From assembly GCA_014859615.1 (NCBI GenBank), contig JACUTX010000067.1, forward strand, positions 1 to 11,007: a stretch of DNA of 11,007 bases, given 5' to 3'. This document shows, in pieces, positions 1-6,265 of this stretch. Below the pieces are notes generated by a model, which was not told where the DNA came from, did not search any database, and worked only from the letters and a program-made list of their open reading frames with translations. Both the position numbers and the translations under genes were made by a program. The stretch comes from Desulfuromonadales bacterium. GTDB lineage: Bacteria; Desulfobacterota; Desulfuromonadia; Desulfuromonadales; UBA2294. Numbering within the stretch: position 1 is the stretch's first letter; each line of letters begins with the position of its first letter.

Positions 1-1745
1 CGCTTCAGATCATCGAGCATCACCCATCGGGTTGTTTTCCCAAAATTGACCCCGAGCTTGTCGAGCATCTCCAGGAGTACAACCTTACGATGGCCACGGG
101 TTGCCAGAGTTCGAAGTTCATCGATTTCTGCGGCCCCATGCACCAGCAAAAATTTTAATGCATCACCCGACAAACTCCCCTGTTCGGCCAGTTGCAGCGC
201 TGTTTCAACCCCGACGGCCCCGCCGCCGATAATCACAACATTTTGACCGACCTGCACTTTTCCGGAAAGAACATCCCATGCCTGTACAACGTGCGGAAGA
301 TCTGTACCGGGTATGGGTGGTGCCGCCGACTTGCCACCGGTCGCGAGGATTACTACATCCGGCTGCATCTGTTCGATAAATGCCAGATCGACGCACGTTT
401 CAAGTCGCAGATCAATCGGTTCAAGCTCGACCTGACGGGTCAGATCTTCGGCAAGTTGAACAAACTCATGCCGTCCGATCGGAGCACCGGCCAGAAACAG
501 CTGGCCGCCAAGCCTGTTCGCTTGTTCGACCAGCGTCACACGATGTCCACGTCGGCTCGCTGCAAGCGCCGCACTCATGCCGCCCGGCCCGCCACCGACG
601 ACCAGAACCTGCTTCACTTTTTCGGGACCCGCCGTTAGAGATTCATATTCATGTCCTGCCCGCGGATTACAGAGACATTCAACCGCACGCATTTCAAATA
701 AATGATCGAAACACCCCTGAGCACAGGCGACACAATGGAGGATCTCCTCTTCCCGACCGGTGCGTGCTTTCTCCGGCAGATAGGGATCGGCTATCAACGC
801 CCGCCCCATAGCGACCATATCACAGCTGCCGTCAGTCAGAAGCTCTCTGGCCAGCTCAGGATCATTGATTCGGTGACTGGCAATCACTGGCACTTGTACG
901 ATCTCGCGAACGGCACGGGCCAGATAGCTGTACATCCCGCGCGGAACCTTGGTCTGTATCTGCGGGATTCGGGATTCGTGCCAGCCGACATTAACGCAAA
1001 AGGCATCAGCACCGTTTCGTTCAAGCAGCGTGATAAATTCGTGCATCGCTTCCTGACCGATCCCTTTTTGCATGAAATCGTTTCCGTTCACCCGAACAAT
1101 GATCGGAAATTCGGCTCCGACCGCAGCACGAACCGCGCCCAGCACATCAAGACCAAAACGCATCCGCTTTGCGCGGGTACCGCCGTAATCGTCGTGACGT
1201 TGATTGGTTAACGGAGAAAGGAAGGAACTGATCAGATAACCGGTACCATAAAGGAGTTCAACCGCGTCAAAACCGGCCTGTTGCACACGACCGGCCGCTG
1301 CGGCAAAGCTGGCAACAGTCGCTTCAATCTCGTTGACGCTCAATGCGTGCGGCGTTTCGCCGGTCAGGCGTGAAGCGATTGCCGATGGCCCGACCGGTTG
1401 TTTGCCGCCGAGCAACATGGAATGGTTATAACGTCCGGCATGATTGAGCTGCACCGCCCCCCGTGCACCGCTTTGTTTGATCGTTTGCGCAAGGGAAGTT
1501 AACCCGGCGATAAATTTGTCATCATGGGCACCAATATGCATCGGATTGGCCGACAGGTCATCGACCGATGCATAGCCGACGGTTATCATCCCCGCTCCAC
1601 CTTTGGCACGCTCAGCGTAAAAAGCGAGGATTTGCTCCGTCACCTGATAATGACGACACATATTCAGATGCATCGCCGGCATATAAATACGATTCTTGAT
1701 ACTCAAGCTGCCAATAGAGATCGGTTCAAACAGCGGATCGCGCAT
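1..1745 (-). CDS. fadH: 2,4-dienoyl-CoA reductase, FadH type (3' end beyond the left edge)
   Basis: Flavin/iron-sulfur enzyme that reduces 2,4-dienoyl-CoA to an enoyl-CoA with NAD(P)H, so unsaturated fatty acids can enter beta-oxidation; cytoplasmic. My own translation gives 581 uninterrupted codons running off the window. Residues 1 to about 330 form an Old-Yellow-Enzyme TIM barrel (LNHAGRYN near 105). Tyr170 (GTGYLIS) and His256 (GWHESRIP) match the E. coli FadH catalytic Tyr166 and His252, which separates it from generic NADH:flavin oxidoreductases. Cys338, Cys341, Cys345 and Cys357 fit the CX2CX3CX11C [4Fe-4S] motif. A dinucleotide fold follows at about 380-408 (VVGGGPGGMSAA) and a second GGGAVGVE at about 503-520. 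The protein seems to lack only its last part (family about 640-680 aa). The ATG is preceded by GGAG at 7 nt. It lies 39 bp after the metallo-hydrolase gene, so the two are probably cotranscribed. Confidence 0.93.
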   Translation of the reverse strand, partial: MRDPLFEPISIGSLSIKNRIYMPAMHLNMCRHYQVTEQILAFYAERAKGGAGMITVGYASVDDLSANPMHIGAHDDKFIAGLTSLAQTIKQSGARGAVQLNHAGRYNHSMLLGGKQPVGPSAIASRLTGETPHALSVNEIEATVASFAAAAGRVQQAGFDAVELLYGTGYLISSFLSPLTNQRHDDYGGTRAKRMRFGLDVLGAVRAAVGAEFPIIVRVNGNDFMQKGIGQEAMHEFITLLERNGADAFCVNVGWHESRIPQIQTKVPRGMYSYLARAVREIVQVPVIASHRINDPELARELLTDGSCDMVAMGRALIADPYLPEKARTGREEEILHCVACAQGCFDHLFEMRAVECLCNPRAGHEYESLTAGPEKVKQVLVVGGGPGGMSAALAASRRGHRVTLVEQANRLGGQLFLAGAPIGRHEFVQLAEDLTRQVELEPIDLRLETCVDLAFIEQMQPDVVILATGGKSAAPPIPGTDLPHVVQAWDVLSGKVQVGQNVVIIGGGAVGVETALQLAEQGSLSGDALKFLLVHGAAEIDELRTLATRGHRKVVLLEMLDKLGVNFGKTTRWVMLDDLK

Positions 1746-1784
1746 AAGATGTCTCCGTTCGGTCGATAAATCGCCGACTGGTAT

Positions 1785-2729
1785 TTAGTTCGTCGTCAGT
1801 TTGACAAATTTTTCGGCAACAGCTTCAAAAAGATCGAGATAAACCAGCGCTTCGCGCAGCTGATCTGGCCGGTTGAGAAAATCGCGCATAAAAACGATCT
1901 CGGAAACCTTCAGATAAGTATGAAACGGATCATCCCTATCAGACCCGAAAAGTTGTCGGATAATCTGACGGATATCTTCCTCGTGGCGGAATTTTCTGAT
2001 CCGCTCAGCTCGATCGAGCAGTTTGTCGATATAGAACAGAATTGTTGCATCCAGACTGTCGATATCCTGACGGTGCCCTGGGAAAATACGTCGACCATAA
2101 AGATTTTTCATCTGATGCAAGGTGGCACAATAAGCGCCATAGTTATCAAAACGGCTGGACAACGTATCAAGATCAAGATCGAGCAGCGGCGCCTGAAAAA
2201 TGCCGCGCAGTAAAGTATCGCCCGTGACAGCCCAATCCCCGCCGATGTAAACAAGATCGCTCTGCGAATGACCGGGACAGGTTAAAAATGAACAGCCTAA
2301 CCGCTCTAATATATCGGACTCTTCGACCACCTGATACCCCTGCGGAAAATCGGGAAAGATACCGGCGCTGCTCACTGTCTCCCGGAACTGTTTGAGATAC
2401 TGACGGTCAAACCCCAGCTCATTCAAGATCGTTTCAATCCCGTCCAGACGCCGACGGTGGTACTGTATCTTGACGGCGTCCTTGTGCGGCAGGTAGATCC
2501 GGGCGTTGGAATGTTTACCCAGGTAATTGGCCAGTCCATAATGATCGACATGGCAATGTGTGATAAAGACATGCTGAAGTCGATCCAGATCGACATTTGC
2601 CTTAAGGGAAGCGAGCGCTTGCTCTGTGGGTGGACCGGTGTCAAACAGGATCAGTTCCCCCTCCATCTCGACGGTGTAGATGTGAACGTCACCGACCGGA
2701 TAAGGAGTTGGAACTGTATGTTGCTGCAT
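1785..2729 (-). CDS. Metallo-beta-lactamase-fold hydrolase, LACTB2/glyoxalase II-like
   Basis: Probable zinc-dependent hydrolase of 314 aa; substrate unknown. All metal-ligand motifs of the fold are present: H58-C-H60-V-D62-H63, His154 (CPGHSQSD), Asp171 (GDTL) and His219 (FPGH). The catalytic domain covers about residues 1-225. The charged helical tail (about 230-314) looks like the winged-helix domain that follows the MBL domain in LACTB2-like proteins, but this is a resemblance by eye. There is no signal peptide or membrane segment, so it is likely cytoplasmic. Two ATGs are adjacent (2732 and 2729). I chose the second because GGAG lies 6 nt before it and only 3 nt before the first. It heads a unit with fadH, after the fadE terminator. 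Relatives such as glyoxalase II cleave thioesters, so hydrolysis of an acyl-CoA or a related thioester is a reasonable guess, but only that. Confidence 0.9.
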   Translation of the reverse strand: MQQHTVPTPYPVGDVHIYTVEMEGELILFDTGPPTEQALASLKANVDLDRLQHVFITHCHVDHYGLANYLGKHSNARIYLPHKDAVKIQYHRRRLDGIETILNELGFDRQYLKQFRETVSSAGIFPDFPQGYQVVEESDILERLGCSFLTCPGHSQSDLVYIGGDWAVTGDTLLRGIFQAPLLDLDLDTLSSRFDNYGAYCATLHQMKNLYGRRIFPGHRQDIDSLDATILFYIDKLLDRAERIRKFRHEEDIRQIIRQLFGSDRDDPFHTYLKVSEIVFMRDFLNRPDQLREALVYLDLFEAVAEKFVKLTTN

Positions 2730-2781
2730 CATCTGCTCCAGAGTCAGTCACCAAAATGGGGGCGCTTACCTTATTGATTAA

Positions 2782-2810
2782 ATTATCTAATGATTCGGCA
2801 CCCTGCTCAC
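2782..2810 (-). promoter_or_regulatory. Weak candidate promoter for the MBL-fadH unit
   Basis: On the minus strand GATAAT (2782-2787) matches the -10 consensus at 5 of 6 bases. It lies 17 bp from a poor -35 (GTGAGC, 2805-2810; 3 of 6). A start of transcription near 2775 would give a leader of about 45 nt. It overlaps the diverged repeat at 2793-2845, so the match may be accidental. A promoter is expected somewhere in 2733-2990 because the upstream unit ends in a terminator. Confidence 0.25.
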
Positions 2811-2845
2811 ATTGCATGTAGGCTACCAAAAGAGGAGCTAAGTGA
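2793..2845. repeat. Diverged dispersed repeat, left copy
   Basis: Read on the plus strand this begins ATTCGGCACCCTGCTCA (2793-2809), followed by GCATGTAGGCTAC (2814-2826) and TAAGTGA (2839-2845). The same blocks occur in the same order, reading inward on the minus strand, at 4959-5025. They match at 16/17, 11/13 and 7/7 positions, with small insertions between blocks. The pair is therefore inverted and flanks fadE. It could be the ends of a degenerate mobile element or two copies of an intergenic repeat family; no transposase lies between them. Confidence 0.55.
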
Positions 2846-2862
2846 ATTTCTTGCAAAAAGCC

Positions 2863-2938
2863 TGTCATCCCCGAAAGATTTTATCGGGGATCCATGGTTT
2901 TAAAAACTGGATTCCCGATTACCACCTCGGGAATGACA
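2863..2938. repeat. Nested palindromic repeat element (REP/MITE-like)
   Basis: An imperfect palindrome of about 76 bp. The left arm starts TGTCATCCCCGA and ends TCGGGGATCCA. The right arm, read on the other strand, starts TGTCATTCCCGA and ends TCGGGAATCCA. The centre is an AT-rich stretch (TGGTTTTAAAAACTGG). Each arm also contains its own small hairpin (CCCCGA/TCGGGG and CCCGA/TCGGG), so it can fold as one long stem or two short ones. The TGTCATTCCCG...CGGGAATGACA ends resemble short palindromes scattered in many proteobacterial genomes. It lies between the fadE terminator and the MBL gene. Confidence 0.75.
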
Positions 2939-2990
2939 ATTTTTTCGCTGGTGCTGAATCGTTACAATTTTTAGTTAATTTCACAATTTG

Positions 2991-3039
2991 AAAAATAATG
3001 TTTGTCAGCTCCGACGACAAAACCGGAGCTGACAAACAT
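2991..3039 (-). terminator. Intrinsic terminator of the fad operon
   Basis: A perfect 16-bp inverted repeat (arms 2998-3013 and 3024-3039, 10-nt loop) begins about 20 bp after the fadE stop codon. On the minus strand the stem is followed by TATTTTTC. The GC-rich core next to the loop and the T-rich tail fit rho-independent termination of the leftward fadD-fadN-fadA-fadE transcript. Confidence 0.88.
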
Positions 3040-3058
3040 CTCAACCGTTTTTGAATCT

Positions 3059-4840
3059 TTACATGAAAATATATTTTTCTTCTTCGAGCGCCGCATGAGC
3101 CAGCAGACGTTTGGCCTGTAGCAGACCGCTGGCGTCGTACTTGGCAAAGCGCCGGACACCACTGAGGATCATCGTCAAGGTATCCCCTTCTTCGATATAG
3201 AAAGCCCCTTTTTTCGCCGCACTCCCAACGATTTCCGTTGCGGTGAATGCGCAGACCTTAACGGCAGCCGCCAGACGTCCTTTTTTTTGTTCGCTGACGC
3301 CTGGATATGTTTTTTCGGCCCGCAACACAGCGCTTTCAAGCGCAAAAATCTGAATCGCAATATCGGCGGCGGCGAGCAAGATTTCCTGTTCATCGGCGAT
3401 GCGGTCCATGAACTTCTGGACGCCGGTCCCTGCCAGAATAAGAAAGAGGGTCTTCAGGTTTTTGAGCAGAGCCTTCTCCCGTGCAAACAAAACAGTCTCA
3501 TCGACCTCTTCAAAGGACGGGGTCATCAGCGATTCAAAGGCTTTCATCGCCTCCTGTTGCAACGGCAGCTCCCCTTTCATCGATTTGCGCAGTATCATCC
3601 CCGGAATCAGCAGACGGTTGATCTCATTGGTCCCTTCAAAAATCCGGTTGATCCGCTCATCGCGATAAAATCGTTCAGCCGGATATTCACTGACAAAACC
3701 ATAACCACCGTGAATCTGCAGCACTTCGTCGACGGTGTGGGCCAGCACTTCACTGCAATAGACCTTGGAGATCGCACATTCCGGAGCATACTCTTCGATC
3801 CCCTTCAGATATTCTTCATAGTAGTTGTCAATCCCTTTTTCGATCGTCGCCAATTTGGTGTCGAGCAGCCCGGCCAGGCGATAGACGAGCGATTCAGCAG
3901 CAAAAATATCGGCGGTCAGATCGGCAATTTTTTCCTGAATGGCGCCGAATGAACCGATGGTCTTGCCGAACTGTTTGCGCTCGTTGGCATATCTGATCCC
4001 CTCACTCAAAGCCATCTTCGCCGCGCCGGTCACGCCGGCACCGAGCTTGAATCGGCCAACATTAAGGACATTAAAAGCAATCTTGTGCCCTTTGCCGATC
4101 TCGCCAAGGACATTTTCTACCGGAACTTTGCAGTTATCGAGAATAATCTGGGTGGTTGAAGAGCCTTTGATCCCGAGCTTTTTCTCTTCGGCACCGACCA
4201 CCAGCCCCTCGAAATCGCGTTCCACCAGAAAAGCGGTAAAATGCTCCTTGTCGATCTTGGCAAAAACGGTGTAGAGCTGCGAAATAGAGCCGTTGGTGAT
4301 GAACTGTTTGGTCCCGTTCAACAGATAGTGTGTGCCGTCTGCGGAGAGGGTCGCCGATGCTGTGGCACCGAGAGCGTCGCTGCCGGACCCTGGCTCGGTC
4401 AGGCAGTAGGCGGCGATCCATTCACCGGAAATAATCTTGTCGAGGTACTGCTCCTTTTGTGCGGCCGTGCCGTAATAGACCAGTGGCAAGGTGCCGATCC
4501 CGGTATGACAGGCAAAAGCGACAGAAAATGATCCGGACGTTGCGATCTTTTCACCGACCAGCATGCTGGTTGCCTTATCGAGTTCGAGCCCGCCATATTC
4601 CTCAGGCGCGTCAAGCATGAGCAGACCGAGTTCGCCGCATTTGCGCATCCCCTCGACCACTAGAGCAAAATTCTGATTATCGATCTCTTCCAGATGCGGG
4701 AGAATTTCATTGGTGACAAACTGCTCGGTTGTTTCAGCAATCTGTTTCTGTTCGTCGGTAAACTCCTCGGGGGTAAAAATTTCATTACAGAGGACTTCCG
4801 ACACCAGATATTCGCCCCCTTTATAGATCCGTTCACTCAT
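3059..4840 (-). CDS. fadE: Acyl-CoA dehydrogenase, long C-terminal-extension type (FadE/YusJ-like)
   Basis: FAD enzyme for the first oxidation of beta-oxidation, acyl-CoA to trans-2-enoyl-CoA, passing electrons to ETF (no ETF gene is in the window). The 593 aa exceed the roughly 380 aa of short-chain members and equal the size of B. subtilis FadE (594 aa). The order is N-terminal helical domain, middle beta domain with the first family signature (YCLTEPGSGSDA, about 145-156), helical C domain with the second signature (QIHGGYGF to RIFEGTNEINR, about 375-408), then an extra helical domain (about 445-590) as in VLCAD/ACAD9-type enzymes. Glu402 in FEGT is at the catalytic-base position of MCAD/VLCAD. 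An in-frame ATG at 4852 would make four more residues, but that ATG overlaps the ribosome binding site GAGGTGG (4844-4850) of the ATG at 4840, which I prefer. It lies 192 bp after fadA, an unusually wide gap for this operon. Confidence 0.95.
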   Translation of the reverse strand: MSERIYKGGEYLVSEVLCNEIFTPEEFTDEQKQIAETTEQFVTNEILPHLEEIDNQNFALVVEGMRKCGELGLLMLDAPEEYGGLELDKATSMLVGEKIATSGSFSVAFACHTGIGTLPLVYYGTAAQKEQYLDKIISGEWIAAYCLTEPGSGSDALGATASATLSADGTHYLLNGTKQFITNGSISQLYTVFAKIDKEHFTAFLVERDFEGLVVGAEEKKLGIKGSSTTQIILDNCKVPVENVLGEIGKGHKIAFNVLNVGRFKLGAGVTGAAKMALSEGIRYANERKQFGKTIGSFGAIQEKIADLTADIFAAESLVYRLAGLLDTKLATIEKGIDNYYEEYLKGIEEYAPECAISKVYCSEVLAHTVDEVLQIHGGYGFVSEYPAERFYRDERINRIFEGTNEINRLLIPGMILRKSMKGELPLQQEAMKAFESLMTPSFEEVDETVLFAREKALLKNLKTLFLILAGTGVQKFMDRIADEQEILLAAADIAIQIFALESAVLRAEKTYPGVSEQKKGRLAAAVKVCAFTATEIVGSAAKKGAFYIEEGDTLTMILSGVRRFAKYDASGLLQAKRLLAHAALEEEKYIFM

Positions 4841-4843
4841 ATT

Positions 4844-4850
4844 CCACCTC
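4844..4850 (-). promoter_or_regulatory. Ribosome binding site deciding the fadE start
   Basis: GAGGTGG on the minus strand places GAGG 6 nt before the ATG at 4838-4840. The alternative upstream ATG (4850-4852) overlaps this site and has no comparable site of its own. A small hairpin (GTTGG/CCAAC, 4868-4880) lies just upstream. Confidence 0.75.
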
Positions 4851-4958
4851 ATTTGATTGATTTATTGGTTGGGTTCCAACAACGTGTTCTAAAGTTGTAA
4901 CGGCTCAGCATTTATATTAAGGCATGAGGTCTACAGCTGTTGCCTGCATCCAACATTG

Positions 4959-5025
4959 TCACTTAACTTCCCTTCAACAACAGTAGTCGCCCACATGCTG
5001 TGCATGTTTGAGCAGGGTGCTGAAT
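4959..5025. repeat. Diverged dispersed repeat, right copy (inverted)
   Basis: TGAGCAGGGTGCTGAAT (5009-5025), GTCGCCCACATGC (4986-4998) and TCACTTA (4959-4965) are the reverse complements, nearly exact, of blocks at 2793-2845. This copy is longer by insertions and contains a short stem ACATGC-TGT-GCATGT (4993-5007) that the left copy lacks. It fills most of the fadA-fadE gap and ends 7 bp from the fadA stop. The rest of the gap (4841-4958) has an AT-rich TTAATATAAA (4911-4920, minus strand) that could be part of a weak internal promoter; I see no gene. Confidence 0.55.
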
Positions 5026-5032
5026 AAATTAC

Positions 5033-6205
5033 CTAAAGTTTTTCAAAAATGCCGGCCGCGCCCATGCCGCCGCCGATACACATCGACACCATGCCATATT
5101 TCAGATCCCGCCGCCCCATCTCCGCCAGCAGAGTCGCCGACAGTTTGGCGCCGGTGCAACCGAGCGGATGCCCGAGAGCGATCGCTCCGCCGTTGACATT
5201 GATGATTTCCGGATCGAGCCCGAGCTCGCGAATCACCGCCAGCGATTGCGCCGCGAATGCTTCATTCAATTCGATCAGGCCGAGATCGCTCTGTTTGAGT
5301 CCGGCCATTTTCAGTGCCGCCGGAATCGCTTCAAGCGGACCGATTCCCATCAATTCTGGCGGGACACCTTTCACTGCAAAAGCGATAAATCGGGCGATTG
5401 GATCGATAGCAAGCTTTTTCATATAAGCTTCGGATACCACCAGTACGGCCGCTGCACCGTCGGTCATCTGTGATGAATTCCCGGCGGTGACGCTCCCGTC
5501 GAGTTTGAACGCCGGTTTCAGTCTGGCGAGTCCTTCGAGGGTCGTATCGTCCCGTACACCATCGTCAATCGATACGGTTTCACGTTGTTTCTTAACCTTG
5601 TTCTTTTCCAGCACGACCTGTTCAATCTCGACCGGGATAATTTCATTCGTAAATCGGCCGGCTTTTATGGCAGCGGCAGCCTTTTGATGACTTGCGAAAG
5701 CAAAAGCGTCCTGATCCTTGCGATTAATCCCGTACTTGGCCGCGACCAGTTCGGCGGTAATTCCCATGGAGGCGTAACTTTCCGGCCATTCACCCACCAA
5801 AGACGGATTGGCACTGTATTTGTTCCCCCCCATCGGCACCATACTCATCGATTCGGCGCCACCGGCGATAATACAATCGGCAAATCCGGCCATGATCCGC
5901 TCAGCAGCAGTAGCGATTGACTGCAGGCCGGAAGAGCAGAAACGATTGATGGTTTGGGCTGGCACCTGATACGGTACGCCTGCTTTCATTGCGGCGGTCC
6001 GCGCAAAGTTCATCCCTTGCTCCCCTTCCGGAAAGGCGCAACCGACAAGAATATCATCGACTTCAATGGCGTCGATTCCGGTCCGTTCAATCAATCCCCT
6101 GATTGCGGCGGCGGCCAGATCGTCAGGACGCGTATCTTTAAACTTCCCTTTTTTTGCGCGACAGCCCGGGGTTCGGTAAGCTGCCAGAATGTATGCTGAA
6201 CTCAT
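5033..6205 (-). CDS. fadA: 3-ketoacyl-CoA thiolase / acetyl-CoA acyltransferase
   Basis: Last step of the spiral: thiolytic cleavage of 3-ketoacyl-CoA to acetyl-CoA and an acyl-CoA two carbons shorter; cytoplasmic. The 390 aa are the normal thiolase length (B. subtilis FadA about 391). The catalytic set is complete: nucleophile Cys90 (NRFCSSG), NEAFA (314-318), His346 (GHPLGCTG) and Cys376 (CIGGGMG). The start is the ATG at 6205, preceded at 5 nt by GGAGGA (6210-6215). A GTG at 6217, in frame, overlaps that site and is less likely. It lies 60 bp after fadN, so the two are probably translated from one mRNA and act on successive intermediates. A biosynthetic acetoacetyl-CoA thiolase would look similar, but the neighbours favour degradation. 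Confidence 0.95.
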   Translation of the reverse strand: MSSAYILAAYRTPGCRAKKGKFKDTRPDDLAAAAIRGLIERTGIDAIEVDDILVGCAFPEGEQGMNFARTAAMKAGVPYQVPAQTINRFCSSGLQSIATAAERIMAGFADCIIAGGAESMSMVPMGGNKYSANPSLVGEWPESYASMGITAELVAAKYGINRKDQDAFAFASHQKAAAAIKAGRFTNEIIPVEIEQVVLEKNKVKKQRETVSIDDGVRDDTTLEGLARLKPAFKLDGSVTAGNSSQMTDGAAAVLVVSEAYMKKLAIDPIARFIAFAVKGVPPELMGIGPLEAIPAALKMAGLKQSDLGLIELNEAFAAQSLAVIRELGLDPEIINVNGGAIALGHPLGCTGAKLSATLLAEMGRRDLKYGMVSMCIGGGMGAAGIFEKL

Positions 6206-6209
6206 TATG

Positions 6210-6215
6210 TCCTCC
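6210..6215 (-). promoter_or_regulatory. Ribosome binding site deciding the fadA start
   Basis: GGAGGA on the minus strand has its GGAGG core 5 nt before the ATG at 6203-6205. The in-frame GTG at 6215-6217 begins at the edge of this site and would have no usable site of its own, so the shorter protein is preferred. Confidence 0.8.
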
Positions 6216-6265
6216 ACTATTTTCGGTGGCGCGGCGGCTTTGGCCCGTCCGCGACATTGATCTGA

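Noticed and set aside
192..1211. Chain of plus-strand open frames of 143-169 codons
   Set aside because: They are shadows of the minus-strand fadH frame, which reads without a stop through the whole region and has clear motifs.
2863..2945. Plus-strand terminator formed by the right hairpin of the palindrome plus TTTTTT at 2940-2945
   Set aside because: No plus-strand gene lies upstream that it could serve; it is better explained as part of the palindromic repeat.
3287..3952. 221-codon open frame on the plus strand
   Set aside because: Antisense to fadE, with no recognisable motif in its product; the opposite strand has both acyl-CoA dehydrogenase signatures.
2793..5025. Intact composite transposon carrying fadE
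   Set aside because: There is no transposase and no clear target-site duplication, and the repeat ends are diverged. At most it is a relic.
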